Assembly (NCBI RefSeq): GCF_003003255.1
Contig: NZ_PVTD01000001.1
Span: forward strand, 186,001-250,000
Direction: 5' to 3'
DNA from: Aliiruegeria haliotis
GTDB taxonomy: Bacteria > Pseudomonadota > Alphaproteobacteria > Rhodobacterales > Rhodobacteraceae
DNA: 64,000 nucleotides
The notes beneath the pieces were generated by a model. The model was not told the origin of the DNA and did not search any database. It was given only the letters and a program-made list of their open reading frames with translations. Shown here in pieces: positions 34,137-42,882 of this stretch. The position numbers and the translations under genes are program-made. Position 1 is the stretch's first letter. Each line of letters begins with the position of its first letter.

Positions 34137-35444
34137 TCAGTTCAGGATTGCGAGGCTGAGCGACGGGAACCGGATCAGCAGGATCAGCACGATCAGCATG
34201 ACCAGTGCGAAGGGGAAGGCGCCGATGAAAACATCCTTTAGCGTGATCCGGTCATCGTCCAGCGTCGCCTTGATGACGAAGCAGGAGATGCCGAGCGGCG
34301 GCGTGAGCAACCCGATCTCCGCACCGACAACGGTGACGATGCCGAACCAGACGAGGCTGAGGCCCATCGGTTCGATCAGCGGCAGGAAGAGCGGCACGAC
34401 GATCAGGATGATCGACGCCGTGTCCAGCAGCGTGCCGAGGAAGATCATCAGCACCACGTAGAAGAACATGATCCAGAAAAAGCTGAACTGCGCGGTTTCC
34501 AGAAAATCGCCAAGCGCGTTCGGGACCCCCGCCATGCCGAGCATTCGGCTGTAGATCGACGCCGCGGTGATCAGGAACAGGATCGCGGCGGTGATGTGGC
34601 CGGTCTCCAGCAGCGCATGCCAGAATCCGTGCAGGTTGATCTTGCGGCGGACCACCGCAATCACGAGTCCCAGCAGCGAACCGGTGGCCCCTGCTTCCAC
34701 GGGCGTCAGCCAGCCGGTGTAGATGCCGCCGAGGACGACGACGATCAGCGAAGTGATCGGCAGGGTCTTTTCGGCGATCTCGCTCCAGGTCATCCATTCG
34801 GTGTCCTCGAAGGAGCGTCCGCCGATGTATTTCGGGGCGAACCTGCCCATGGTCCAGATCCAGGCGACATAGGCTGCGGCCAGCATCAGGCCCGGAACGA
34901 TCCCGGCCTGGAACATCTCTCCCACCGATTGCTCGGCGACGAAGGAATAGATGATAAGCATCGCGGAGGGCGGGATGATCATGCCCAGTACCGAGGATCC
35001 GGCAACGACGCCCACCGCGAAGCGCGGGTTGTAGTCGTAGGACAGCATCTGCGGCACGGAAACCTTGGAGAAGACGGAGGCGGACGCGATCGATGAGCCG
35101 GTGACAGCAGCGAACACGGCGTTGGCACCGACGGTGGCCATGCCGATCCCCCCCTTCACCTTCCGAAAGCCGGAGTTCATGACCTCGTAGATATCCGCGC
35201 CGAGCCCGGCCTTGGAGACGATCAACCCCATGAACGTGAAGAGCGGCACCGTCGCGAAGGTGTACTCCATGACGCTGTCGCCGACGGCGATCTTGAGCAG
35301 GTTCATCGCCAGATCGAAATTGTCGCGCATCATCCAGATGGAGATGAAGGACACGACCCCGAGGGCAATCGGGATGTAGACCCCGATGTAGACAAGAACG
35401 ACAATGGCGACGACCGAGGCGAGGCCAATTTCGATGGGGCTCAC
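34137..35444 (-). CDS. dctM: TRAP transporter large permease (DctM)
   Basis: A 435-residue transport subunit with about twelve membrane spans. The start is the GTG at 35444: it overlaps the small-permease stop in GTGA, has GAGGA upstream and begins at the first hydrophobic span (SPIEIGLASVVAIVVLVYIG). Typical DctM segments are FATVPLFTFMG, AAVTGSSIASASVFSKVSVP, GVVAGSSVLGMIIPPSAMLI and LTPPLGISCFVIKA. It works with the small permease (35441) and the periplasmic receptor (36038) to import an organic acid by Na+ or H+ symport. The substrate is probably an acid feeding the ring-cleavage and FAH-type enzymes of the same operon. Confidence 0.95.
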   Translation of the reverse strand: MSPIEIGLASVVAIVVLVYIGVYIPIALGVVSFISIWMMRDNFDLAMNLLKIAVGDSVMEYTFATVPLFTFMGLIVSKAGLGADIYEVMNSGFRKVKGGIGMATVGANAVFAAVTGSSIASASVFSKVSVPQMLSYDYNPRFAVGVVAGSSVLGMIIPPSAMLIIYSFVAEQSVGEMFQAGIVPGLMLAAAYVAWIWTMGRFAPKYIGGRSFEDTEWMTWSEIAEKTLPITSLIVVVLGGIYTGWLTPVEAGATGSLLGLVIAVVRRKINLHGFWHALLETGHITAAILFLITAASIYSRMLGMAGVPNALGDFLETAQFSFFWIMFFYVVLMIFLGTLLDTASIILIVVPLFLPLIEPMGLSLVWFGIVTVVGAEIGLLTPPLGISCFVIKATLDDDRITLKDVFIGAFPFALVMLIVLILLIRFPSLSLAILN

Positions 35445-36007
35445 GACGGGTCCTCTTCTTCGTGTTCGGGAACGCGCACCAACTCGAAATTGTCCGCTTT
35501 CAGGACGACTTTCAGGATGAAGATGATCGCGCAGAGCGCGGCGCTCAGAAAAATGGTCAGCTTGATCGGCCACCAGGGCGCGGTGAAGACGCCGGGGATC
35601 CCGTAGTAATCCCTGGTCTCGAGCATTTCGACGAACTCGGGCCAGATGGCGATCGCGATCAGCGTCATGAAGATGGCCGACACGGTATTGATCACGCGAC
35701 GGATGAAATTGTGGGTGCGTGGATACCTGTCGCCCAGTACCGTCAGGAAGCCGTCGGAGCGGGTGAGGCGATCGACGCGCACCACGTCCGGCAACTGAAG
35801 AAAAACGATGAGCACCATCGAGAATTGCACGACCTCGACAGCCCCAAGGAAGGGTTTGTTGAAGATGCCCCGGGCAACCACGTCGTAGTTTACAACGAGC
35901 ACCAGCAACAGCACGACGATGGTGCCAACGGCATTCGCAGAGATCGCGATGCCGTTGGCCAGTTTCGACAGGCCGGTGATAACGGTCTTGGATGTGCCGT
36001 TCTTCAT
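35441..36007 (-). CDS. dctQ: TRAP transporter small permease (DctQ)
   Basis: A 188-residue membrane protein with four predicted spans (about 22-42, 58-75, 100-120, 140-160), typical of DctQ. ATG 36007 is chosen as the start; the open frame extends 10 codons upstream to a GTG without added similarity. Segments AVEVVQFSMVLIVFLQLPDV and TLIAIAIWPEFVEML are characteristic. The C terminus is acidic (EHEEEDPS). It overlaps the large permease by 4 bases (GTGA) and follows the receptor gene by 30 bases. Confidence 0.9.
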   Translation of the reverse strand: MKNGTSKTVITGLSKLANGIAISANAVGTIVVLLLVLVVNYDVVARGIFNKPFLGAVEVVQFSMVLIVFLQLPDVVRVDRLTRSDGFLTVLGDRYPRTHNFIRRVINTVSAIFMTLIAIAIWPEFVEMLETRDYYGIPGVFTAPWWPIKLTIFLSAALCAIIFILKVVLKADNFELVRVPEHEEEDPS

Positions 36008-36037
36008 GTGAGTGGGTCCGACCTTGCCTGGTGTCAC

Positions 36038-37123
36038 CTAGTTGGTCAGCTCTGCCGACCAGTCACGGACCGGTACGAATCCACCGTCCTTGAGCTTGGC
36101 CATGTAGGCATTCAGCATCTCTGTGCCCGGCTCGCCGGCATCGTCGAGCGTCTTCGCCCACTCCGCCGCCAGGTTCGGCATCGCCTCGGCCCAGGCCTTG
36201 CGGTCCTCGTCGCTCATTTCGACGATGGTGCCGCCGGCAGCGACATAGGCATCGCGACTCTCGCCAGCGCGGTCCATTGCAATACCGGCCACGTGATCAC
36301 GGTAGAGCACGGCGACCTCCTGCAGGACGTCCTTCACCTCGTCGGGCAGGCCGTCCCAGTAGTCCTTGTTGACCGTGACGGTCTTCGAGTTCACGGCGCC
36401 AAGATCGGCCTTCAGCATGTAGGGCGCGACCTCCGCGATCTTGAAGGTCTTGGCGGCTTCCGGCCAGAGCATGGCATGGTCCGTCAACCCGGTCTGCACC
36501 ATGTTGTAGAAATCCGTCAGACCACCGCGCACGCCGGCGGCGTCCTTGATGCCTTCGAGGTAGCGCAGGTTCATTCCGGCGCCGGCAACCTTGCCACCCT
36601 CGATGTCAGCCGTGCCGGAGATCTCGTTCCGGGAGAAGATCTGGTAGGTGTCCAGCACCACGCCCGTGGCGAGATAGACCTGGTTCTGCTCCTCGAACTC
36701 CTTCTGCATGGTCGGGAATTCCTTGGCGATCTCGTCAACCGCCTTGGCGACCGCGCGGCTGTCGGCTGCCACGAAGGGCGTGACCGCAGAGATCGCCTGG
36801 CTCGGCAGCTTGGAGTTGTGGAAGATGGTGGTGACAATGCCGATGTCACCCAGCCCCAGCTTCACGCCTTCCAGTACACCCTTCGGCTTCACGATCGAGC
36901 CGCCGTAGCTTTCCTGCCAGTCCATCTCGTAATTGCCGGCCTCGGCGAGGCGCTTGTCGACCTCTGGGATGAAGAAGTTGCTGAACTCCTGCACCCAGAG
37001 CGCCTTCGCGGGGTAGCCGTCGATGACGACGGCGGAGATTTTCTCCGCGGCAAATGCGGGCGCGGTGAGTGCTGTCGCCGCCAGCAGGCCAATGGCCGTG
37101 GTCCGTGTCCAGTTCTTGATCAT
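36038..37123 (-). CDS. dctP: TRAP transporter periplasmic substrate-binding protein (DctP)
   Basis: A 361-residue receptor. ATG 37123 follows GGGAGGACAAC and gives a signal peptide (MIKNWTRTTAIG to APAFA, cleavage near 25). The mature protein has family features: QESYGGSIVKPKGVLEGVKLGLGDIG, where the Gly-rich turn and GDIG are typical, and VTVNKDYWDGLPDEVKDVL near residue 265. The Arg that binds carboxylate in this family probably lies in the GMNLRYLEGIKD region near 195. So the ligand is likely an organic acid. It heads the transporter part of the operon, 29 bases after the OsmC gene. Confidence 0.93.
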   Translation of the reverse strand: MIKNWTRTTAIGLLAATALTAPAFAAEKISAVVIDGYPAKALWVQEFSNFFIPEVDKRLAEAGNYEMDWQESYGGSIVKPKGVLEGVKLGLGDIGIVTTIFHNSKLPSQAISAVTPFVAADSRAVAKAVDEIAKEFPTMQKEFEEQNQVYLATGVVLDTYQIFSRNEISGTADIEGGKVAGAGMNLRYLEGIKDAAGVRGGLTDFYNMVQTGLTDHAMLWPEAAKTFKIAEVAPYMLKADLGAVNSKTVTVNKDYWDGLPDEVKDVLQEVAVLYRDHVAGIAMDRAGESRDAYVAAGGTIVEMSDEDRKAWAEAMPNLAAEWAKTLDDAGEPGTEMLNAYMAKLKDGGFVPVRDWSAELTN

Positions 37124-37152
37124 GTTGTCCTCCCTTACAGACTGATCATGCC

Positions 37153-37608
37153 TCAGTGCGTGTGCCAGCTTATGTCCAGGTTGGTCCCGGCTTGTTCGTA
37201 TAGCTTTGATATCGCGCAGTATTTCGCGGTCTCTCCGGCAACCCGATCCAGATCCTGCTGGCTGGCAGGGCCGTCCGAGGTCACGCGGAGGCGGATGGCC
37301 GTGAAGGGAACATCCACCTCTTCCATCAGCAAAACGCCGCGCCGGTCGAAGTCGACCTCCATCTCGAAGGACAGGTGGCCGATATCGATGCCGAGCTTGT
37401 CGGCGCATTTGTTGCCGATCGTATTGGTGCAGCCGATGAGCGCGGCATAGGCGGTCTCCGTGGGCGAGAACCCCAGATTGGTGCCGCCGCGTTCGACAGG
37501 CTCATCGATCCTGGAGGTGAGATCGCGCACCGAGACGTCCACGAGGCTGTGGCTCGCGCCGGTGCCCGACATCTTGATGGTGACGATGGTCTTCTGACGA
37601 ATTGCCAT
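37153..37608 (-). CDS. OsmC-family protein
   Basis: A 151-residue protein of the OsmC/Ohr fold. The resolving cysteine region is LIGCTNTIGNKCADKLG (Cys about 60, with a second at about 68), and AKYCAISKLYEQAG near residue 130 contains the other conserved Cys. FSPTETAYAALIGC is the family hallmark. OsmC/Ohr proteins reduce organic hydroperoxides, but many operon-embedded relatives (YhfA-like) have other thiol-linked roles. Its place between a reductase and a TRAP receptor in a catabolic operon suggests either protection from by-products or a specific thiol chemistry. Confidence 0.87.
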   Translation of the reverse strand: MAIRQKTIVTIKMSGTGASHSLVDVSVRDLTSRIDEPVERGGTNLGFSPTETAYAALIGCTNTIGNKCADKLGIDIGHLSFEMEVDFDRRGVLLMEEVDVPFTAIRLRVTSDGPASQQDLDRVAGETAKYCAISKLYEQAGTNLDISWHTH

Positions 37609-37626
37609 TGTTCCTCCCTGGCGTCC

Positions 37627-38292
37627 TCAGACGAACTTGCAGGCCTTGTCGAACGGGAAGCGGGGCAGTTTCTGAAACAGCGCCGTTTCGTCCGCGTAGC
37701 CGATGTTGAGCAGAAAGTTCGAACGCAGAGAAGTGCCGTCAAAGAACGCCTCATCCACGATCTTGTTGGAGAACCCGGACATCGCGCCGGTATCCAGCCC
37801 CACGGCCCGTGCGGCGATCATGAAGTAGGCCGCCTGCAAGGTGCCATTTCGGAACGCGGTGGTCTCCGAATGCTCCGGCTTGCCCTCAAAATGCGGGCGG
37901 CGATCCTCGTGCGGGAACAGGAAGGGCAGTTCCTTCCAGAAGTCGAGATCATGGGCGATGATCACCGTCACCGGGGCTGACATCATCTTGTCGATGTTCT
38001 TTGCCTTCAGTGACCTGGCCAGCTTCTCCTTTGCCTCGGCGCTCTCGACGAAGATGAAGCGGGCCGGGCAGCAGTTCATGCTGGTGGGGCCATTGGCGGT
38101 GATGTCGTAGATCTCTTCCAGCAGCGCGCGGGGCACCGGCTTGTCCTGCCAGGCATAGTGCGAGCGCGAGTCCCGCAAGATCAGGTCGATCGCGGCATCG
38201 TCGAGCCGGGGGCAGGCGGCGCGGACACGGCGCACGGCCTGCTGAGCCTCGGCCCGGGCCTGCGCGAGGGCGTCTCCGGTCAGCGCGCTCAC
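37627..38292 (-). CDS. nitroreductase-family malonic semialdehyde reductase (RutE-like)
   Basis: A 221-residue flavin-dependent reductase of the RutE subgroup. Diagnostic segments are WQDKPVPRALLEEIYDI, ANGPTSMNCCPARFIFV, LFPHEDRRPHFEG, AFRNGTLQAAYFMIAARAVG and DTGAMSGFSNKIVDEAFF. RutE reduces malonic semialdehyde to 3-hydroxypropanoate in the pyrimidine pathway; no other rut genes are present. In this operon it may reduce another small semialdehyde or a quinone-like intermediate. It overlaps the FAH-family gene by 4 bases (ATGA) and is 18 bases ahead of the OsmC gene. Confidence 0.88.
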   Translation of the reverse strand: MSALTGDALAQARAEAQQAVRRVRAACPRLDDAAIDLILRDSRSHYAWQDKPVPRALLEEIYDITANGPTSMNCCPARFIFVESAEAKEKLARSLKAKNIDKMMSAPVTVIIAHDLDFWKELPFLFPHEDRRPHFEGKPEHSETTAFRNGTLQAAYFMIAARAVGLDTGAMSGFSNKIVDEAFFDGTSLRSNFLLNIGYADETALFQKLPRFPFDKACKFV

Positions 38293-39170
38293 TCGGCTGC
38301 CTCCGTTGTGGCAAGGTCCTCTTCCGCGACAATGGGGTTGGCGCAGATACCGATACCCTCGATCTCGGCCTCCACGACCTCTCCCGGACGTAGCCAGCGC
38401 GGCGGCGTCCTGGCGTGGCCCACACCCGGGGGCGTGCCCATGGCAATCATGTCGCCGGCGTCCAGCGTGGAATACTCCGAGATCGTCGCGATCGTCCGGG
38501 CAACCGACCAGAGCATGTCGGAGGTGTTGGCCGATTGCAGGATCTCGTCGCCCACGCGGCTTTCGATCTTCAGCCCGACGCAGCCTTCAGGAAGTTCGTC
38601 CGGGGTCACGACATCGGGCCCGATGGCGCCGGTGTCGTCGAAATTCTTGCCCGGGGTCCATTGGTGGGTCTTGCGCTGGTAGTCGCGTACCGACCCGTCA
38701 TTGAAGACAGTGTAGCCGAAAACGTGGTCCAGCGCGTCCTCCTCTGAAATGTGGCGGCCACCTTTTCCAATGATCACCATCAGCTCGACCTCGTAGTCGA
38801 GGCGCTCTGAACAGGTCGGGCGCACCATCGGCGCATCGGCTGCCATCAACGAGTTCCGGCCGCGCATGAACAGCGCCGGGTACTCCGGAATCTCGTATCC
38901 ACCTTCCTTGATATGATCGACGTAGTTCAGGCCGAGGCAGATGACCTTGCCGGGATCGGCAACGGGCAGGGCCGGGACGATGCTGGCGGGGGAAACCTTC
39001 GCGGCGCCGGCGATGGCGTTCGACAGTTCGGCGATGCCCACATCGCCACGGATCAGGCCCATCAGGTCCGAACCGACGGCCGGATCGAGGGCGGAAATGT
39101 TCACTGCGGACGTACCATCCACCAGGTGGACGCCAAACCCGGCACTGCTTTTGCCGACTCTGAACCTCAT
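38289..39170 (-). CDS. fumarylacetoacetate hydrolase family protein
   Basis: A 293-residue metal-dependent hydrolase or decarboxylase of the FAH fold. The N-terminal small domain covers 1-70; the catalytic domain follows with LGLNYVDHIKEGG (His86), metal ligands Glu127 and Glu129 in LDYEVELMVIIGK, Asp158 in TVFNDGSVRD, and the Lys in PGKNFDDTGAIGP. The C-terminal DMIAMGTPPGVGHARTPP loop is typical. Members cleave acylpyruvates, oxaloacetate or 2-hydroxyhepta-dienedioate-type products. It is the first gene of the minus-strand operon 39170-33260 and is divergent from the YciI-like gene. Confidence 0.9.
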   Translation of the reverse strand: MRFRVGKSSAGFGVHLVDGTSAVNISALDPAVGSDLMGLIRGDVGIAELSNAIAGAAKVSPASIVPALPVADPGKVICLGLNYVDHIKEGGYEIPEYPALFMRGRNSLMAADAPMVRPTCSERLDYEVELMVIIGKGGRHISEEDALDHVFGYTVFNDGSVRDYQRKTHQWTPGKNFDDTGAIGPDVVTPDELPEGCVGLKIESRVGDEILQSANTSDMLWSVARTIATISEYSTLDAGDMIAMGTPPGVGHARTPPRWLRPGEVVEAEIEGIGICANPIVAEEDLATTEAAE

Positions 39171-39228
39171 GGCCGCTCCTTTTCGTTTCTGGTCTGTCTG
39201 TTTTGGGGATTATATTTATTGTTGTCAA

Positions 39229-39246
39229 ATAAAATCGATATTTTAT
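39229..39246. promoter_or_regulatory. AT-rich inverted repeat in divergent control region
   Basis: ATAAAAT-CGAT-ATTTTAT, perfect 7-bp arms in an otherwise GC-rich genome, centred between the FAH operon start (39170) and the YciI-like start (39275). Its position suits an operator for a GntR or similar regulator. The sequence TCGATATT within it also occurs shortly upstream of the GntR-type gene (about 32309). Confidence 0.5.
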
Positions 39247-39274
39247 GATTGAGGTAGATTTTCGGGAGAAAAAC

Positions 39275-39661
39275 ATGCCTGCATGGTCTGACTACAAAGC
39301 GGAAGCGAAGGCGCGCGGGGCGCTTGCGCTGGAACTCTACATGGTGCGCAGCATGCCGGTGAAAGGCCCGGAGGCACTGGCGGAAATGCTTCCCGAACAC
39401 CTTGCCTACCAGTCGGAACAGGAGGCCGCCGGCAGGCTTGCCTTTGCCGGGCCGCTCTCCGATCCATCGGGCGAGCAGATCCGGGGCGAGGGCCTGATCA
39501 TCTATCGCGCGGCCTCTCTGGACGCGGCGCGGGCTTTGGCTGATGCCGACCCGATGCACAGCTCCGGCACCAGGACCTACGAGATCCGCCGGTGGCTGGT
39601 GAACGAAGGCAGCCTGCAACTCGAGCTTGGTCTGTCCGGCCAGCGCGTTGCGCTGAAGTAG
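39275..39661 (+). CDS. YciI-like protein
   Basis: A 128-residue protein of the YciI/DUF dimeric alpha+beta barrel type. ATG 39275 follows GGGAG; the frame opens 10 codons earlier at 39245 within the operator region, so the later start is preferred. Features are MLPEHLAYQSEQEAAGRLAF, AGPLSDPSGEQIRGEG and YRAASLDAARALADADPMHS, the last being the typical YciI segment; the HLAY His and the Asp in ADADPM match the family's putative active-site pair. Related proteins include chloromuconolactone-type dehalogenases/isomerases, which would suit a ring-cleavage pathway next door. Confidence 0.8.
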   Translation: MPAWSDYKAEAKARGALALELYMVRSMPVKGPEALAEMLPEHLAYQSEQEAAGRLAFAGPLSDPSGEQIRGEGLIIYRAASLDAARALADADPMHSSGTRTYEIRRWLVNEGSLQLELGLSGQRVALK

Positions 39662-40595
39662 ACTCCGGCTGGACCAGGGTTGCTACGAAGGACCAAGAAA
39701 ACAGATAGGCGGGATCTTCGACCGAAAAATGTGCCGAAGCCCGTGTCCGGCCGGCGCTCTATCCCGACGGTTCAGGCCGTGTCCTGCGCGTCTCCAATTG
39801 CCCGAAGGGGCCGAGTTGCCTGTCCTTCGGCAAATCGGTGTTCAAGCATGTCGCGTCCGGCCTGTCCGTCGATCTGCCGAACCCGCCCGCTTGCATGCCG
39901 TCGCCCGGCCTTGAACTGCGGATCACCGAACCCACTACGATCCGAGTGCTTGCCGCGGGAGAGACCGGAGTGCCTTGCGGCGGACGGAAGGAGGGCGCCT
40001 GGGCTTTCTGCCGGCAGGCCGACAGGTCGGGCACGCGGAGCGGTTCGCGCCGGGCAACCAATGGACTGGTAGACGATCCGCAGCAGGCGTGGTGATGCCG
40101 CGCAGGGAGATCGTCTCGCTGCCCGTCGATGGTGCCACAGACGAGGGTGCCGATTCTCTCGAAATGTGGTTTTGCACGCCCGAAAGCCGGATTCACACAA
40201 GCGAAGGGCCGTTTTGTCCATTCCGATGCCGGTTTCGGAGCGACTCGCAACATCGCCACGGCGGAATTCCATGCGTTGGGCGGCGAAAACGTTTCAACTC
40301 GCTCTCGATGCGCCCCGGTTGCGCCGGATGCAAGACGGGTATTTCATTTTAAAATCAGTTTCTTGAGGCGATCCCGGTGGGTTGGGGAGGAAATGCCCGC
40401 AGGATGCTGATTGGTCGCGTTGAACGAGGTTCCGGTTTGGGACTATCAGAACGCCATAACACCCGGCTCCAGCCGACCCGAAACGAAGCGCGCCGTCCCT
40501 TGCCGGGCGCTGCGAAGGGGCGATGGATCAAGGAGGCCTCCCGTCACGTCGGGACGCCTGTGCTGGAGGGGGTTCAGAAAGAGGAGAGACCTGCA
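39662..40595. other. intergenic region upstream of the CoA-transferase gene
   Basis: About 930 bases. Open frames occur on both strands but none has a ribosome site plus recognisable protein character; a plus-strand stretch around 39740-39880 (LYPDGSGRVLRVSNCPKG) looks slightly coding but cannot be assigned. The sequence around 40330-40370 is AT-richer (TTTCATTTTAAAATC) and may hold the promoter of the following gene. Confidence 0.45.
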
Positions 40596-42113
40596 GTGGT
40601 CACGTCTGATCGTATCAAGAACGCTCAACTCCAGTCCAAGGTCATGAGTGCCGATGATGCCGCCTCGCTGATCAAGTCCGGCGACACGGTCGGCATGAGC
40701 GGGTTCACCGGGTCCGGCTACCCCAAGGCCCTGCCGCAGGCGCTGGCCAAGCAGATCGACGCCGCCCATGCCGCCGGCGATCCGTTCAAGATCGGCCTGT
40801 GGACCGGCGCCTCGACTGGCCCGGAACTCGACGGCGCGCTCGCCAAGGCCGACGCGATCAAGTACCGGCTGCCCTACAACTCCGATCCGATCGAGCGGGA
40901 GAAGATCAACCGTGGAGAGATGGATTACTTCGACCTCCACCTGTCCCACGTCGCGCCCATGGTCTGGGAGGGGTTCTTCGGAAATCTCGACGTTGCCGTG
41001 ATCGAGGTCACCGGCGTCAAGGAAGACGGCTCCCTGATCCCCGCCACCTCCATCGGCAACAACAAGACCTGGATCGACCGCGCCGACAAGGTGATCCTGG
41101 AGGTCAACACCTGGCACGACGAGCGCATGGAGGGGATGCACGACATCTACTACGGCACCGCTCTGCCGCCGAACCGGGTGCCGATCCCGATGATCCACGC
41201 CAGTGACCGCATCGGCCAGACGACGCTGCGCTGTGACCCGCACAAGGTCGTCGGCATAATCGAAACCAACCTGCCGGACAAGAACGCTCCGTTCCCGCCG
41301 CTCGACGATGTGTCTAAGACGATCGCCGGCCACCTGATGGAGTTCCTCAAGTGGGAGGTGAAGAAGGGCCGGCTGACCAACACGCTGCTGCCACTGCAAT
41401 CGGGTGTCGGCAACGTCGCCAACGCCGTGCTTGCCGGTCTGCGGGACTCGCCCTTCCACGATCTGCTGGCCTATACCGAGGTCATCCAGGACGGCATGAT
41501 GGACCTGATCGATGACGGCAAGATGCTGTGCGCGTCCTCGACCGCCTTTGGCATGTCCGACCAGGCGGCCATCCGGTTCCGTGAAAACCTCGACTTCTAC
41601 CGTGACAAGATCATCCTGCGCCCGCAGGAGATCTCAAACCACCCGGAGGTGATCCGCCGCCTCGGCACGATCTCCATGAACGGCATGATCGAAGCCGATA
41701 TCTTCGGCAACATCAACTCGACTCACGTCATGGGCTCGCGGATCATGAACGGCATTGGCGGTTCGGGCGACTTCACGCGAAACGCCTACCTCTCCTGCTT
41801 CGTCTCGCCGTCGTTTGCCAAGAAGGGCGATATCTCGACCATCGTTCCCCATGTCAGCCACGCCGATCACATCACCCAGGACGTCCAGGTGATCGTGACG
41901 GAACAGGGTCTGGCCGACCTTCGCGGCCTGCCGCCCAAAATGCGCGCGGAGACCATCATCGAGAATTGCGCGCATCCCGATTATCGCCCGCTGCTTGTGG
42001 ATTACTTCGAACGGGCCAAGAAAAACGCGCTCGGACTGCATACCCCGATGCTGCCCAGCGAGGCACTCTCCTGGCACCAGCGGTTCCTGGAGACGAAGAC
42101 CATGCGCCGATAG
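40596..42113 (+). CDS. succinyl-CoA:acetate CoA-transferase (AarC/Cat1 type)
   Basis: A 505-residue class I CoA-transferase of the acetyl-CoA hydrolase/transferase family. The start is the GTG at 40596, which follows GAGGAG; the open frame upstream has no similarity. The length and the position of the catalytic Glu295 in LAYTEVIQDG closely match Acetobacter AarC (505 residues, Glu294). Other landmarks are GMSGFTGSGYPKALP near residue 33, QSGVGNVANAVL, GIGGSGDFTRNAYLS and VIVTEQGLADLRGLPP. It moves CoA between succinyl-CoA and acetate or a related acid. It is followed by a good intrinsic terminator at 42186. Confidence 0.93.
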   Translation: MVTSDRIKNAQLQSKVMSADDAASLIKSGDTVGMSGFTGSGYPKALPQALAKQIDAAHAAGDPFKIGLWTGASTGPELDGALAKADAIKYRLPYNSDPIEREKINRGEMDYFDLHLSHVAPMVWEGFFGNLDVAVIEVTGVKEDGSLIPATSIGNNKTWIDRADKVILEVNTWHDERMEGMHDIYYGTALPPNRVPIPMIHASDRIGQTTLRCDPHKVVGIIETNLPDKNAPFPPLDDVSKTIAGHLMEFLKWEVKKGRLTNTLLPLQSGVGNVANAVLAGLRDSPFHDLLAYTEVIQDGMMDLIDDGKMLCASSTAFGMSDQAAIRFRENLDFYRDKIILRPQEISNHPEVIRRLGTISMNGMIEADIFGNINSTHVMGSRIMNGIGGSGDFTRNAYLSCFVSPSFAKKGDISTIVPHVSHADHITQDVQVIVTEQGLADLRGLPPKMRAETIIENCAHPDYRPLLVDYFERAKKNALGLHTPMLPSEALSWHQRFLETKTMRR

Positions 42114-42185
42114 CCCTGCTGCTGGCGGTCCCGCGACGGGGCGCCAAACGCGCAGCTGTGGTATCCAGCAGCGAAACATATCGGA

Positions 42186-42217
42186 GGGGCCGCGGCATCA
42201 ACGCCGCGGCCCCTTTG
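42186..42217 (+). terminator. intrinsic terminator-like hairpin of the CoA-transferase gene
   Basis: GGGGCCGCGGC, loop ATCAAC, GCCGCGGCCCC: a perfect 11-bp stem followed by TTT, 72 bases after the CoA-transferase stop. The short T-run is a weak U-tract, but the stem is very strong. Confidence 0.75.
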
Positions 42218-42382
42218 GCTGGGGCGCCGCCTTGCATTGGCCGGTCGCGGAGCGGCGAGACGCGCGGATGCCTGCGGCGCCCGCGAAGGTTGCGCCGAAA
42301 CGGCTTTCCTGACGAACCAGGTGCTAGAGCGCCGCCGTCGCAGAGCCTCTGACTGCGCGCGCCACACCGATCATTTCGGGGG

Positions 42383-42882
42383 GTGGGCACACTGGTCGAC
42401 ATCCGCGAGGCGGCAGAGATGCTCGCGCCGCACGGGATCAGGGTCGAACACGAATGCTACGATGACGGCCTCCGCTACAGGCTGAAATTCTGCATGGGTT
42501 TCGTGCTGTTCACGGTACCGGTCTCTCCACAGTGCGTGTTCGGCATCCTTGGTGGGATCGGCCCGGAGGTGAACACCTTGCTTTTCATGAAGCGCACCGC
42601 GGATCGGCTTTTTTTGGCGACGATTACCTTTGGTCGGTTCTCGGCGCAGGTGCCGCGCAGATGCCGCTGGCCACAACCGCCAGCCAGATGGGCGGCAACG
42701 TGCGGGTCGGGTTGGAAGACAGCCTGTTCATTGCCCGCGGGCAGCTCGCCGCGAGCAACGCCCAGCAGGTCACCAGGATCCGCCGGATCGTGGAGGATCT
42801 GGGATGCGAGATTGCGACGCCGGACGAGGCCCGGGAGATCCTGCATCCCAAAGGGGGGCGACAAGGTCGGTTTCTGAGTTGA
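42383..42882 (+). pseudogene. broken beta-keto acid cleavage enzyme (BKACE, DUF849) gene
   Basis: Only the C-terminal half of a roughly 300-residue BKACE is present. Frame one (from 42383) reads DIREAAEMLAPHGIRVEHEC, VFGILGGIGPEVNTLLFMKR and TADRLF. At a run of seven T (42608-42614) the reading shifts, and frame two continues GDDYLWSVLGAGAAQMPLAT, GGNVRVGLEDSLFIARGQLA and ATPDEAREILHPKGG. At a run of six G near 42850 it shifts back so that the family's usual KGGDKVGF end appears in frame one. The N-terminal catalytic part is missing. Both shifts fall in homopolymers, so they could be sequencing artefacts, but the 5' truncation remains. Confidence 0.85.

Noticed and set aside
35462-37450. A 662-residue plus-strand open frame opposite the TRAP transporter genes
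   Set aside because: Shadow of three genes with signal peptide, spans and coupled starts on the minus strand.
39680-40376. Open frames on both strands between the YciI-like and CoA-transferase genes
   Set aside because: No ribosome site with recognisable protein; composition is that of GC-driven open frames.
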